Of a DNA stretch of 23,057 nucleotides, positions 7,279 through 14,244 are shown in pieces. Under the pieces are notes generated by a model. That model searched no databases, had not been told where the DNA came from, and worked only from the letters and a program-made list of their open reading frames with translations. The stretch covers positions 4,015 to 27,071 of the forward strand of contig JAHZDG010000015.1 of the NCBI GenBank assembly GCA_019422485.1, written 5' to 3'. Each line of letters starts with the position of its first letter. Position 1 is the stretch's first letter. The position numbers and the translations under genes are program-made. This DNA is from Alistipes sp. (GTDB taxonomy: Bacteria; Bacteroidota; Bacteroidia; Bacteroidales; Rikenellaceae).

Positions 7279-7497
7279 ATGGCAAAACAGGCTGCTATTG
7301 AAAAGGACGGAACCATTATCGAGGCCCTCTCCAACGCCATGTTCCGCGTGGAGCTGGATAACGGTCACGTAATTACCGCCCACATTTCGGGTAAGATGCG
7401 GATGCACTACATCAAGATCCTGCCCGGCGATAAGGTGAAAGTGGAAATGTCTCCTTACGATCTGAGCAAGGGACGTATCTCTTTCCGTTACAAGTAA
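7279..7497 (+). CDS. infA: Translation initiation factor IF-1
   Basis: A 72-residue single OB-fold protein that binds the A site of the 30S subunit during initiation. The sequence is typical: MAKQAAIEKDGTIIEAL, then MFRVELDNGHVITAHISGKM, RMHYIKILPGDKVKVEMSPY and the final GRISFRYK. Its stop is followed by a 186-base spacer before rpmJ, the second long spacer in this cluster. Confidence 0.98.
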   Translation: MAKQAAIEKDGTIIEALSNAMFRVELDNGHVITAHISGKMRMHYIKILPGDKVKVEMSPYDLSKGRISFRYK

Positions 7498-7502
7498 TTT
7501 TA

Positions 7503-7644
7503 CGGGTCGCCCGCTAAGGGCCCGGTCGAAAACCAACCGCTGCACTGATCCGAATCTTTTGGACGGTCTGCTGAACAGAAGTCGGAGAACCAGCAGGGGT
7601 TGCGAGAGGAGAGAGCCGTGAGGCCTGTCCTTCTTTCGAGCCGG
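7503..7644 (+). promoter_or_regulatory. Candidate structured RNA in the infA-rpmJ spacer (possible S4 or cis-regulatory element)
   Basis: No gene fits in 7498-7683. By eye the RNA folds as follows: a small hairpin 7503-7506/7510-7513; a long-range stem 7522-7529 with 7636-7644 (8 pairs, one bulge); inside it a stem 7535-7543 with 7593-7601 (8 pairs, one mismatch) that closes two hairpins, 7549-7563 (6 pairs) and 7567-7579; and a third arm, 7605-7610 with 7628-7634, capped by GCC-GUGA-GGC at 7615-7624, a GNRA-type loop. There is no T-run, so it is not a plain terminator. The position upstream of rpmJ-rpsM-rpsK matches the place where S4 controls the E. coli alpha operon. The function is inferred. 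Confidence 0.5.
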
Positions 7645-7683
7645 CTACCGAAACAAGGGCGTCTCATTAACGATGTCTGAAAA

Positions 7684-7800
7684 ATGAAAGTTAGAGCATC
7701 CATCAAAAAGAGAAGCGAGGATTGCAAGATCGTAAAGCGCAAAGGGCACTTGTATGTGATCTGCAAGAAGAATCCCAAGCTGAAAATGCGTCAGGGGTAA
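7684..7800 (+). CDS. rpmJ: 50S ribosomal protein L36
   Basis: A 38-residue gene, ATG at 7684 and TAA at 7798-7800. It begins MKVRASIKKR, continues DCKIVKRKGHLYVICKKNPK and ends MRQG, which is diagnostic for L36, the smallest ribosomal protein of the large subunit. Zinc-binding L36 uses Cys11, Cys14, Cys27 and His33; here positions 14 and 27 are Cys, but position 11 is Ser and position 33 is Leu, so a normal zinc site cannot form. It follows the structured spacer by about 40 bases and precedes rpsM by 28 bases. Confidence 0.95.
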   Translation: MKVRASIKKRSEDCKIVKRKGHLYVICKKNPKLKMRQG

Positions 7801-7828
7801 TTTTAACAATTTAAGCAAACTAAGATTT

Positions 7829-8209
7829 ATGGCACGTATAGTTGGTGTAGATTTACCCAAGAACAAAAGAGGCGAGATTGGTCTGACCTATATCTACGGT
7901 ATCGGTCGGAGCACGGCTCGCGCAATTCTTGACAAGGCTCAGGTGAGCTACGATGTCAAGGTACAGGACTGGAGCGATGAAAACGTGGCCGCCATCCGTA
8001 GCGCCATTGCCGAAGGAGGCTACAAGGTGGAAGGTGAACTTCGCTCGACGGTTCAACTGAACATCAAACGCCTGATGGATATCGGTTGTTATCGCGGTAT
8101 TCGTCACCGTCTGGGCCTCCCCGTCCGCGGGCAAAGTACGAAGAACAACGCGCGTACCCGCAAAGGGAGAAAGAAAACGGTGGCTAATAAGAAAAAAGCA
8201 ACGAAGTAA
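7829..8209 (+). CDS. rpsM: 30S ribosomal protein S13
   Basis: A 126-residue S13 of the 30S head, which makes the inter-subunit bridges to L5 and 23S helix 38 and touches P-site tRNA. Recognised by ARIVGVDLPKNKRGEIGLTY, the IYGIGRSTAR helix-hairpin-helix, the RGIRHRLGLPVRGQSTKNNA signature and the basic tail GRKKTVANKKKATK. rpsK follows after 12 bases. Confidence 0.98.
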   Translation: MARIVGVDLPKNKRGEIGLTYIYGIGRSTARAILDKAQVSYDVKVQDWSDENVAAIRSAIAEGGYKVEGELRSTVQLNIKRLMDIGCYRGIRHRLGLPVRGQSTKNNARTRKGRKKTVANKKKATK

Positions 8210-8221
8210 TCTTAGAGAATT

Positions 8222-8611
8222 ATGGCAAAGAAAACAGGATCAGTTAAAAAGAAAGTGGTTAAGGTGGGCGTGCAAGGTATGGCACACGTACACTCTACTT
8301 TCAACAACGTGATAATAACGCTGACCAACGAGAATGGCGAAGTCATCAGCTGGAGTTCTGCCGGTAAGATGGGCTTCCGCGGTTCGAAGAAAAATACGCC
8401 TTATGCCGCCCAGACTGCCGCTACGGATTGCGCCAAAGTGGCTTACGACATGGGTCTGCGCAAAGTGAAGGTGTATGTGAAAGGTCCGGGCGCTGGCCGC
8501 GAATCGGCCATCCGTACTATCCATGGCGCCGGTATCGAGGTGACCGAGATCATCGATGTGACTCCACTGCCTCACAACGGTTGCCGTCCCCCCAACCGTC
8601 GTCGCGTCTAA
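8222..8611 (+). CDS. rpsK: 30S ribosomal protein S11
   Basis: A 129-residue S11 of the 30S platform near the mRNA exit and the E site. Markers are VQGMAHVHSTFNNVIITLTN, the GFRGSKKNTPYAAQ segment, VKGPGAGRESAIRTIHGAGI and the C-terminal HNGCRPPNRRRV. Gene order rpsM-rpsK-rpsD-rpoA-rplQ is conserved, but here a 225-base spacer follows before rpsD. Confidence 0.98.
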   Translation: MAKKTGSVKKKVVKVGVQGMAHVHSTFNNVIITLTNENGEVISWSSAGKMGFRGSKKNTPYAAQTAATDCAKVAYDMGLRKVKVYVKGPGAGRESAIRTIHGAGIEVTEIIDVTPLPHNGCRPPNRRRV

Positions 8612-8626
8612 TTAGACGCTGCGGTA

Positions 8627-8789
8627 CCCAGGCTGCAATGGGATGCCCACTAAAGGATGGGATTGTCCTCGGCGTTGCAGCATAAGGCTGGGCAAGGGTC
8701 CCGGGATTTCCCGAAAACGGAAAGTAGACTCCTTCAAGGGAGAATCTTTCAAGGATCTTCAGCGGTTTGAGCGCCGAAGATCCGGACCC
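8627..8789 (+). promoter_or_regulatory. Candidate structured leader RNA upstream of rpsD (probable S4 leader)
   Basis: Two adjacent domains can be paired by eye in 8612-8836. Domain 1: CCCAG 8627-8631 with CTGGG 8688-8692, then GCTGCAA 8632-8638 with TTGCAGC 8675-8681 (7 perfect pairs), enclosing hairpins 8639-8649 and 8654-8669. Domain 2: GGGTCC 8696-8701 with GGACCC 8784-8789, enclosing 8702-8713 (CGGG/CCCG), 8729-8742, and GATCTTC 8754-8760 with GAAGATC 8776-8782, extended by GCG/CGC. S4 is a classical autoregulator, and from memory an S4 leader candidate has been proposed in Bacteroidia; whether this is it needs a covariance search. No terminator-like T-run. Confidence 0.6.
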
Positions 8790-8836
8790 GAAAAAGCCGG
8801 AAGTGAACCGTAAAAAACAAGCAAAATTTATTGACA

Positions 8837-9445
8837 ATGGGAAAATACATAGGACCAAAAACGAAAATCGCCCGCAAATTTGGCGAACCCATTTTCGGGG
8901 CGGACAAGTCTTTTGAAAAAAAGAACTATCCCCCGGGACAGCATGGTCTCGCTCGCAAGCGTAAAAAAGTTTCGGAATACGGGACTCAGCTGAGCGAAAA
9001 ACAAAAAGCCAAAGCCATCTACGGCGTACAAGAAAAACAGTTCCGCAAAACCTTCGAAGAAGCCGCTCGTGTGGGTGGTATTACGGGTGAAAACTTGCTC
9101 AAGTTGCTCGAATGCCGTCTGGACAACGTGGTGTTCCGTCTGGGTATCGCCCCGACTCGCGCCGCCGCTCGCCAGCTGGTTTCTCACCGTCATATCGTAG
9201 TGAACGGAGCCGTAGTGAACATTCCCTCGTATGAATTGCGTCCCGGCGACAGCGTAGGCGTTCGTGAAAAATCGAAATCACTGGAAGTGATCCAGGATTC
9301 ACTCGCGGGCACCAACCACAGCCGTTACAGCTGGTTGGAATGGGAAGGCAGCCGCATGACGGGTAAGTTCCTGCAGCGCCCCGAACGTGCCGACATCCCC
9401 GAAAACATCAAAGAACAACTGATCGTTGAGTTGTACTCTAAGTAG
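8837..9445 (+). CDS. rpsD: 30S ribosomal protein S4
   Basis: A 202-residue S4, a primary 16S binder that nucleates 30S assembly and acts in proofreading at the mRNA entry. The start was set at ATG 8837 (MGKYIGPKTKIARKFGEPIF), the usual S4 N-terminus; the frame stays open to a TTG at 8831 that would only add two residues. The S4 RNA-binding domain is at about residues 92-155 (RLDNVVFRLGIAPTRAAARQ, then LVSHRHIVVNGAVVNIPSY), and the tail IPENIKEQLIVELYSK is complete. There are no N-terminal Cys ligands for zinc. It follows the structured spacer described at 8627-8789, which it may bind. Confidence 0.98.
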   Translation: MGKYIGPKTKIARKFGEPIFGADKSFEKKNYPPGQHGLARKRKKVSEYGTQLSEKQKAKAIYGVQEKQFRKTFEEAARVGGITGENLLKLLECRLDNVVFRLGIAPTRAAARQLVSHRHIVVNGAVVNIPSYELRPGDSVGVREKSKSLEVIQDSLAGTNHSRYSWLEWEGSRMTGKFLQRPERADIPENIKEQLIVELYSK

Positions 9446-9470
9446 TAAATCATAATCGAGGAGCAAAACT

Positions 9471-10463
9471 ATGGCTATATTAGCATTTCAAAAACCTGAA
9501 AAGGTCATCATGCTGGAATCTACTTCGTCGTTCGGACGTTTCGAGTTCCGACCGCTGGAGCCGGGTTTCGGTATGACCGTCGGCAACGCCTTGCGGCGTA
9601 TCCTTCTCTCTTCGTTGGAAGGTTATGCCATCACCACTGTGAAAGTGTCCGGCGTGGATCATGAGTTTGCTGCCATTCCCGGAGTTATGGAGGGGATGCT
9701 TGAGATCATTCTCAACCTCAAGCAGGTACGCTTCATCAAAACCGTCGAAGAAGTTGAATCGGAAAAGGTAGTTGTCAACGTGGTGGGCCAGACCGAACTG
9801 ACCGCCGGTTACATCTCCCAATTCATGACGAACTTCAAGGTGCTCAATCCCGATTTGGTGATTTGTCGTCTGAACGATGATGTGAAATTGCAGATGGAGC
9901 TGACCATCAACAAAGGTCGCGGTTATGTACCCGCCGAAGAAAACCGTCCGGCTGATGCCGAATTCGGTTTGCTTCCCATCGACTCGATTCACACCCCGAT
10001 CAAGAACGTGAAGTATTCGGTTGAAAACTACCGTGTAGAACAGAAAACCGACTACGAAAAGCTGAATCTGGAAATCACGACCGACGGCTCGATCCATCCT
10101 AAGGATGCCCTGAAGGAAGCTGCCAAGATTCTGATCCATCACTTCATGCTCTTCTCGGACGAAAAGATCACGCTCAATCTGGAGGAAAACAATACGGCCG
10201 AAGAGTTCGATGAAGATGTGCTGCACATGCGCCAGCTTCTGAAGACCAAACTTTCGGACCAAGACCTGTCGGTTCGCGCCCTGAACTGCCTGAAAGCAGC
10301 CGAAGTGGAAACCGTAGGTGATCTGGTTCGTTTCAATCGCAACGACCTGCTCAAATTCCGCAACTTCGGTAAGAAGTCGCTCTCTGAGTTGGACGAATTG
10401 TTGGCCAACCTGAACCTCCATTTCGGGATGGACGTATCAATCTACAAACTTGACAAGGATTAA
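9471..10463 (+). CDS. rpoA: DNA-directed RNA polymerase subunit alpha
   Basis: A 330-residue alpha subunit, the dimer that starts RNA polymerase assembly. The N-terminal domain covers about residues 1-230, with RFEFRPLEPGFGMTVGNALR and RRILLSSLEGYAITTVKVSG as core motifs; the C-terminal domain (about 255-330) has LSVRALNCLKAAEVETVGDL and FRNFGKKSLSELDELL, including the Arg and Asn equivalent to E. coli Arg265 and Asn268 that contact UP-element DNA. ATG 9471 is the natural start, 25 bases after rpsD; rplQ starts 2 bases after the stop. Confidence 0.98.
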   Translation: MAILAFQKPEKVIMLESTSSFGRFEFRPLEPGFGMTVGNALRRILLSSLEGYAITTVKVSGVDHEFAAIPGVMEGMLEIILNLKQVRFIKTVEEVESEKVVVNVVGQTELTAGYISQFMTNFKVLNPDLVICRLNDDVKLQMELTINKGRGYVPAEENRPADAEFGLLPIDSIHTPIKNVKYSVENYRVEQKTDYEKLNLEITTDGSIHPKDALKEAAKILIHHFMLFSDEKITLNLEENNTAEEFDEDVLHMRQLLKTKLSDQDLSVRALNCLKAAEVETVGDLVRFNRNDLLKFRNFGKKSLSELDELLANLNLHFGMDVSIYKLDKD

Positions 10464-10465
10464 TC

Positions 10466-11047
10466 ATGAGACATAACAAATCAATCAACCACCTGGGCCG
10501 CCAGGCGTCTCACCGCAAGGCGTTGATGGCCAATCTGGCTTCGTCCCTGCTGCTGCACAAACGCATCAGCACCACCCTGGCCAAAGCCAAGGCTCTGCGG
10601 ATGTACGTTGAGCCGTTGATCACCAAATCGAAGGAAGATACGACCCACTCTCGCCGTGTTGTATTCTCCTACATCAAGGACAAAAAGGCTGTATCGGAAT
10701 TGTTCCGTGAAATCGCTCCGCGGATTGCGGATCGTCCGGGCGGTTACTGCCGCATTCTCAAGACGGGTTTCCGTCAGGGCGATGCTGCTGAAACCTGCAT
10801 CATCGAATTGGTAGACTTCAACGAAAGCTACAACAAAGAGGTCAAAGTAGGCGAAAACAAACCCAAAACGCGTCGTAGCCGTGCCAAAAAGAGCACCGAA
10901 AGCGCCGCTACCGAAACCGTAGCTGCCGAAGGTGCTGCTGAAGGCGAAGAAAAAGCCGCCAAGAAAGCCGCTCCGAAAAAAGCAGCTGCTAAAACTTCGG
11001 GTGCCAAAACGGCAGCCAAGAAGACGGCCGCTACGAAGAAAGACTAA
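10466..11047 (+). CDS. rplQ: 50S ribosomal protein L17 with Lys/Ala-rich C-terminal extension
   Basis: L17 is a large-subunit protein near the exit tunnel. Residues 1-120 match the family: MRHNKSINHLGRQASHRKAL, LLLHKRISTTLAKAKALR, FREIAPRIADRPGGYCRIL and TGFRQGDAAETCIIELVDF. The E. coli protein is about 127 residues; this one is 193. The last 63 or so residues (from about 131) are low complexity, built of Ala, Lys, Glu and Thr with repeated AKK and KKA units, resembling histone H1-like tails and probably disordered. It is the last gene of the cluster, followed by two terminators. Confidence 0.96.
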   Translation: MRHNKSINHLGRQASHRKALMANLASSLLLHKRISTTLAKAKALRMYVEPLITKSKEDTTHSRRVVFSYIKDKKAVSELFREIAPRIADRPGGYCRILKTGFRQGDAAETCIIELVDFNESYNKEVKVGENKPKTRRSRAKKSTESAATETVAAEGAAEGEEKAAKKAAPKKAAAKTSGAKTAAKKTAATKKD

Positions 11048-11070
11048 GGTTTTTTCGACTGCCCTTTATA

Positions 11071-11112
11071 AACGAAACGGGAAGCTGGTATCAGCCTCCC
11101 GTTTCGTTGTTT
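11071..11112 (+). terminator. First terminator of the ribosomal protein operon
   Basis: A 12-pair perfect stem, 11071-11082 with 11097-11108 (AACGAAACGGGA and TCCCGTTTCGTT), with a 14-base loop and a short T-rich tail GTTT. It lies 24 bases after the rplQ stop. Confidence 0.85.
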
Positions 11113-11124
11113 ATGGAAAAAGGG

Positions 11125-11160
11125 AAGCGGAATTTTCTGTAGATGAAAATTCCGCTTTTT
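11125..11160 (+). terminator. Second, tandem terminator; may also serve prfB on the other strand
   Basis: A perfect stem of 12 pairs, 11125-11136 with 11146-11157, loop 11137-11145, followed by TTT on the + strand. It lies between two convergent genes, rplQ and prfB. Read on the - strand the stem is followed by TTCCCTTTTTCC, so it could work in both directions. Confidence 0.8.
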
Positions 11161-11185
11161 GATAGGATAGAGGCTCAGAACCGGC

Positions 11186-12286
11186 TTAATCCTCCAGTGT
11201 GGCGGCTCCTCCGCAACTCATCAGGTAGGCTTTGATGAACTCATTCAGATCGCCGTCCATGACCCCCTGAACGTCTGAGGTCTGATAGCCCGTCCGATGG
11301 TCTTTGACCCGACGGTCGTCGAACACATAGCTGCGGATTTGCGATCCCCATTCGATCTTTTTCTTCTGCCCTTCCTGTTGATTCTGGATCTCCATGCGTT
11401 TGTCCAGTTCCATTTGGTAGAGTTTCGAACGCAAGATCCGCATGGCATTCTCTTTATTCATCAACTGTGAGCGGGTTTCGGTATTTTCCACAATGATGCC
11501 CGTGGGCAAGTGACGCAGACGGACCCCCGTTTCTACCTTGTTGACGTTCTGTCCCCCTTTGCCTCCACTGCGGTAGGTGTCCCATTCGATGTCCGCCGGG
11601 TTGATGACGATTTCGATGGTGTCGTCTACGGCCGGCGACACGAAGACCGAGGCAAAACTGGTCTGACGTTTGTTGTTGGCGTTGAAAGGAGAGGGGCGGA
11701 CCAGCCGGTGGACACCGCTTTCGCTCTTCAGATAGCCGTAGGCGTAATCGCCGGTGAACTCGATGGTGGCCGATTTGACCCCCACTTCTTCGCCCTCCTG
11801 CATATCGAGGATTTTCGTTTGATAGCCGTTGGCTTCCCCCCAACGCAGGTACATGCGCAGCAGCATATTGGCCCAGTCGAGGCTTTCGGTGCCTCCGGCC
11901 CCGGCATTGATCTCCATGATGGCTCCCAGACGATCCTCTTCGCCGCCCAGCATGTTGCGCATTTCCAGGGTTTCGATCAGCTCCAGGGTGTGTTTGTATT
12001 GGGCATCCAGCTCTTCAGGCGTGGAGACCCCCTCGCGAACGAATTCTGGCATCAATTGCAGGTCTTCCAGTGCGGTGACGATCTCGTCGTAGGCCGTGAT
12101 CCAATATTTGATAGAAGCCACCTTTTTGAGCTGTTTTTCGGCTTTGGCCGGATCGTCCCAAAAATCGGGCGCTTCAGTGCGACTTTGCTCCTCGTCCAGT
12201 TGCAGACGGCGGTCTTCGATGCGCAGGTGAGTATGGAGGGCTTCCCGACGTTTGTCGAGTTCCTTGATCTGTTCAGGCGTTATCAT
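11186..12286 (-). CDS. prfB: Peptide chain release factor 2 (RF2)
   Basis: A 366-residue class I release factor that reads UGA and UAA and triggers peptide release. The stop-codon tripeptide SPF is at 199-201 and the catalytic GGQ at 244-246 in SGGKGGQNVNKVE; the N-terminal helical domain and the WGSQIRSYVFDDRRVKDHRT C-terminal block are complete. The frame is uninterrupted from MITPEQIKEL onward, so the programmed +1 frameshift (CTT TGA) used in many bacterial prfB genes is not present. It starts 6 bases after the radical SAM gene, so the two are co-transcribed. Confidence 0.97.
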   Translation of the reverse strand: MITPEQIKELDKRREALHTHLRIEDRRLQLDEEQSRTEAPDFWDDPAKAEKQLKKVASIKYWITAYDEIVTALEDLQLMPEFVREGVSTPEELDAQYKHTLELIETLEMRNMLGGEEDRLGAIMEINAGAGGTESLDWANMLLRMYLRWGEANGYQTKILDMQEGEEVGVKSATIEFTGDYAYGYLKSESGVHRLVRPSPFNANNKRQTSFASVFVSPAVDDTIEIVINPADIEWDTYRSGGKGGQNVNKVETGVRLRHLPTGIIVENTETRSQLMNKENAMRILRSKLYQMELDKRMEIQNQQEGQKKKIEWGSQIRSYVFDDRRVKDHRTGYQTSDVQGVMDGDLNEFIKAYLMSCGGAATLED

Positions 12287-12292
12287 GCAGGT

Positions 12293-13117
12293 TTATTTTT
12301 GCTGATGGTTGATTTTGTCGGGGCTGTCCGGGTCGGCCGTAGCGCCGGAAACCGAACAGGGAATCCCCAAGGCTTCGACACGTGTGGCAATACGTTGCAG
12401 TTCCGGAACTCCGATTTTTTCCAGGTTTTGGGCCGGGGTTTCGCGGTCGATCGAGTAGATCATGACGCTGCGGGGTGCGATGCGTCGTACGAGTTCCAGC
12501 CAGGCCGAAACCTCCTCTTCGGTGGTGTTGTCCACCGTTTGTCCGCCATATTCCCCTCTTAAAAAGAGCGTTTGCAGAATGAGTTGTCCGTCGAATTTCT
12601 GCATGTGAGCGACGGTTTCAGCGACGGAATAGGGGCCGCGGGGTTGGTCGATCAGGCGAACGGTCTGATCGAAAGCCGAATCGAGCTTAAGAATGTTGTT
12701 GTCGACACGCAGCAGGGCCCGGTAGACCGAATCGCGGCCGATCATCGTGGCGTTGCTCAGCACCGAAATCTTGGCAGAGGGGCACCATTCGTCGCGTAAA
12801 GCGCGGGTATCTTCGATGATGGCTTCGAAATCGGGGTGGAGCGTCGGTTCTCCATTTCCGGCGAAGGTAATAACATCGGGTAGGGTGCCGGCCGTGGACA
12901 TCTCTTGCAGTTTGGCCCGCAGGGCAGTGGCCACCTCTTCCCGGCTGTTGAATCGAGGACGTTGGGGGTGTGTCGGATTCCAACCGCATTCACAGTAGAT
13001 GCAGTTGAACGAGCAGAGTTTGCTGGTCAAGGGCAGCAGATTGACTCCCAGGGAGAGTCCCAAACGGCGGCTGTGAACAGGGCCGAAAATGACGTGATCG
13101 AACAGGGCGGTAGCCAT
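12293..13117 (-). CDS. Radical SAM protein, TYW1-like (COG0731-type) family
   Basis: A 274-residue radical SAM enzyme. The CxxxCxxC iron-sulfur/SAM motif is Cys35, Cys39 and Cys42 (CSFNCIYC), preceded by GPVHSRRLGLSLGVNLLP, the opening typical of the wybutosine-synthase-related COG0731 family. A GNGEPT motif at 87-92 matches the SAM-binding GGE-type segment. Two more cysteines (Cys44 in the CEC continuation and a later one) are near. The archaeal and eukaryotic relatives act on tRNA-Phe, but bacterial members have no firm substrate and wybutosine is not made by bacteria, so the reaction is left open. Upstream of prfB with 6 bases between. Confidence 0.85.
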   Translation of the reverse strand: MATALFDHVIFGPVHSRRLGLSLGVNLLPLTSKLCSFNCIYCECGWNPTHPQRPRFNSREEVATALRAKLQEMSTAGTLPDVITFAGNGEPTLHPDFEAIIEDTRALRDEWCPSAKISVLSNATMIGRDSVYRALLRVDNNILKLDSAFDQTVRLIDQPRGPYSVAETVAHMQKFDGQLILQTLFLRGEYGGQTVDNTTEEEVSAWLELVRRIAPRSVMIYSIDRETPAQNLEKIGVPELQRIATRVEALGIPCSVSGATADPDSPDKINHQQK

Positions 13118-13228
13118 ATCAAACGATTTTAAGCGGGATCGGACGTTCCCCGTTGAAGCCGGCGCCGGTTCATATACGGGCCTCCGGTCGGGGCCTGCCG
13201 GGGATGGAAACGAACGAATTACCGTTTA

Positions 13229-13236
13229 CAAAGATA
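13229..13236 (-). promoter_or_regulatory. Probable -7 box for the radical SAM-prfB unit
   Basis: On the - strand TATCTTTG is a perfect Bacteroidetes -7 element. The region about 20 bases upstream (around 13257-13260) reads ACTG, only a weak -33 box. The implied 5' leader is about 100 bases of GC-rich sequence (13118-13222) with several short inverted repeats around 13160-13200. Confidence 0.6.
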
Positions 13237-13363
13237 CGAAAACTTCCCGAACCTGGCAGTATCTTCCTTTGGGCGCCTTGTGTCCATCCCTGTAGATAGC
13301 AGGAACGAGGTTCTGAACGTCAAACATCTTAAAAGCAGATAAAAGGAATCCCCGGCATAAAGC

Positions 13364-13394
13364 TTGTATTTTAAGGGTAAAAAGAATATCTTTG
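13364..13394 (+). promoter_or_regulatory. Promoter of the DUF975-type gene
   Basis: TTG at 13364-13366, a 20-base spacer and TATCTTTG at 13387-13394 match the Bacteroidetes promoter form. Transcription should start near 13400, about 26 bases before the chosen ATG. Confidence 0.8.
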
Positions 13395-13426
13395 GTATAG
13401 AAGCAAGTCTCAACCCTTTAAAATGT

Positions 13427-14098
13427 ATGATTATGACGGATTCATTCAGACCTTCTGTATTGCGCGCGAAAGCTTGGGATACTCTGCGGGACCAGTGGGG
13501 TCAGGCAGCGTTGATTTCATTAATCCTTTATGTTGCTAATGTCGTGGTGATGCTATTATCGTCATTAGTTCCTTTTGTGGGGTTTGTGGTGGCGATATTC
13601 GCTGTTAGCGTGTTGGCTATCGGGTATCAGTTTATTTTCTTGGATGTTTACCAGGGGAAACCTCTCGATGGTAAAACGGTGCTCGAACCCCTCCACAATT
13701 ATGGCCGTTATCTGGGGGGATATGTATTGTTTTGTGTGTATGTATTTTTATGGTCATTATTGTTCTATATCCCGGGGATTATCAAACTGCTGTCCTATAG
13801 CATGACGTTCTATATCATGCGGGACAATCCGGAAATGAGCGGTGAACAGGCTATCCGACGCAGCATGGAAATGATGGATGGCTACAAGATGGACCTTTTC
13901 TGGTTGTTATTAAGCTTTATCGGATGGATTTTGTTGTGTGTTGTTACTTTGGGAATAGGTTCTTTGTGGGTTCGTCCTTATATTTCTACTACTATGGCTG
14001 CTTTCTATGAGTACGTGAAAAAGGAGAACGAATTTATGTATAAAGTGACTTCTTCTGAAAACGGCGACAGCACCGTAGTGATTACGACGGAAGCATAG
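13427..14098 (+). CDS. DUF975-type membrane protein
   Basis: The frame is open back to a TTG at 13364, but the promoter covers 13364-13394, so translation must begin at ATG 13427 or ATG 13433 (MTDSFRPSVLRAKAW), giving 221-223 residues. The protein has about five or six hydrophobic segments: LISLILYVANVVVMLLSSLV, FVVAIFAVSVLAIGYQFIF, YVLFCVYVFLWSLLFYIPG, LFWLLLSFIGWILLCVVTLG, and shorter ones. The MMDGYKMDLFWLLLSFIGW block and the RAKAW start resemble DUF975 proteins, whose function is unknown. It stands alone with its own promoter and terminator between two - strand units. Confidence 0.8.
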   Translation: MIMTDSFRPSVLRAKAWDTLRDQWGQAALISLILYVANVVVMLLSSLVPFVGFVVAIFAVSVLAIGYQFIFLDVYQGKPLDGKTVLEPLHNYGRYLGGYVLFCVYVFLWSLLFYIPGIIKLLSYSMTFYIMRDNPEMSGEQAIRRSMEMMDGYKMDLFWLLLSFIGWILLCVVTLGIGSLWVRPYISTTMAAFYEYVKKENEFMYKVTSSENGDSTVVITTEA

Positions 14099-14129
14099 TC
14101 TATTTGAAATACGTTGAATCTGTTTTAGG

Positions 14130-14154
14130 GCCCGCCTTTTTGGCGGGCTTTTTT
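14130..14154 (+). terminator. Terminator of the DUF975-type gene
   Basis: GCCCGCC at 14130-14136 pairs with GGCGGGC at 14142-14148 around a five-T loop, followed by six T (14149-14154). A textbook intrinsic terminator 31 bases after the stop. Confidence 0.92.
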
Positions 14155-14182
14155 GTGTTGTGTCGGGAGGATAAGGATAATA

Positions 14183-14213
14183 AAAAAACCGATCCAAAAT
14201 GGATCGGTTTTTT
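14183..14213 (-). terminator. Bidirectional terminator, mainly for eno
   Basis: CCGATCC 14189-14195 pairs with GGATCGG 14201-14207, flanked by six A on the left and six T on the right, so it has a T-run in both reading directions. A smaller hairpin, TCGGGC 14219-14224 with GCCCGA 14229-14234, lies between it and the eno stop. Confidence 0.88.
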
Positions 14214-14244
14214 ATGGATCGGGCTACAGCCCGAATAGCGTCTC

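Noticed and set aside
8428..8685. 85-residue + strand frame running from rpsK into the rpsD spacer
   Set aside because: Out of frame with rpsK and of arginine/serine-rich mirror-frame composition.
8831..8836. TTG start for rpsD
   Set aside because: ATG 8837 gives the conserved S4 N-terminus.
11510..12562. 350-residue open frame on the + strand opposite prfB
   Set aside because: Antisense to prfB and to the end of the radical SAM gene; no recognisable motif.
13364..13426. TTG start for the DUF975-type gene
   Set aside because: The promoter's -33 and -7 boxes occupy this stretch, so it cannot be in the transcript.
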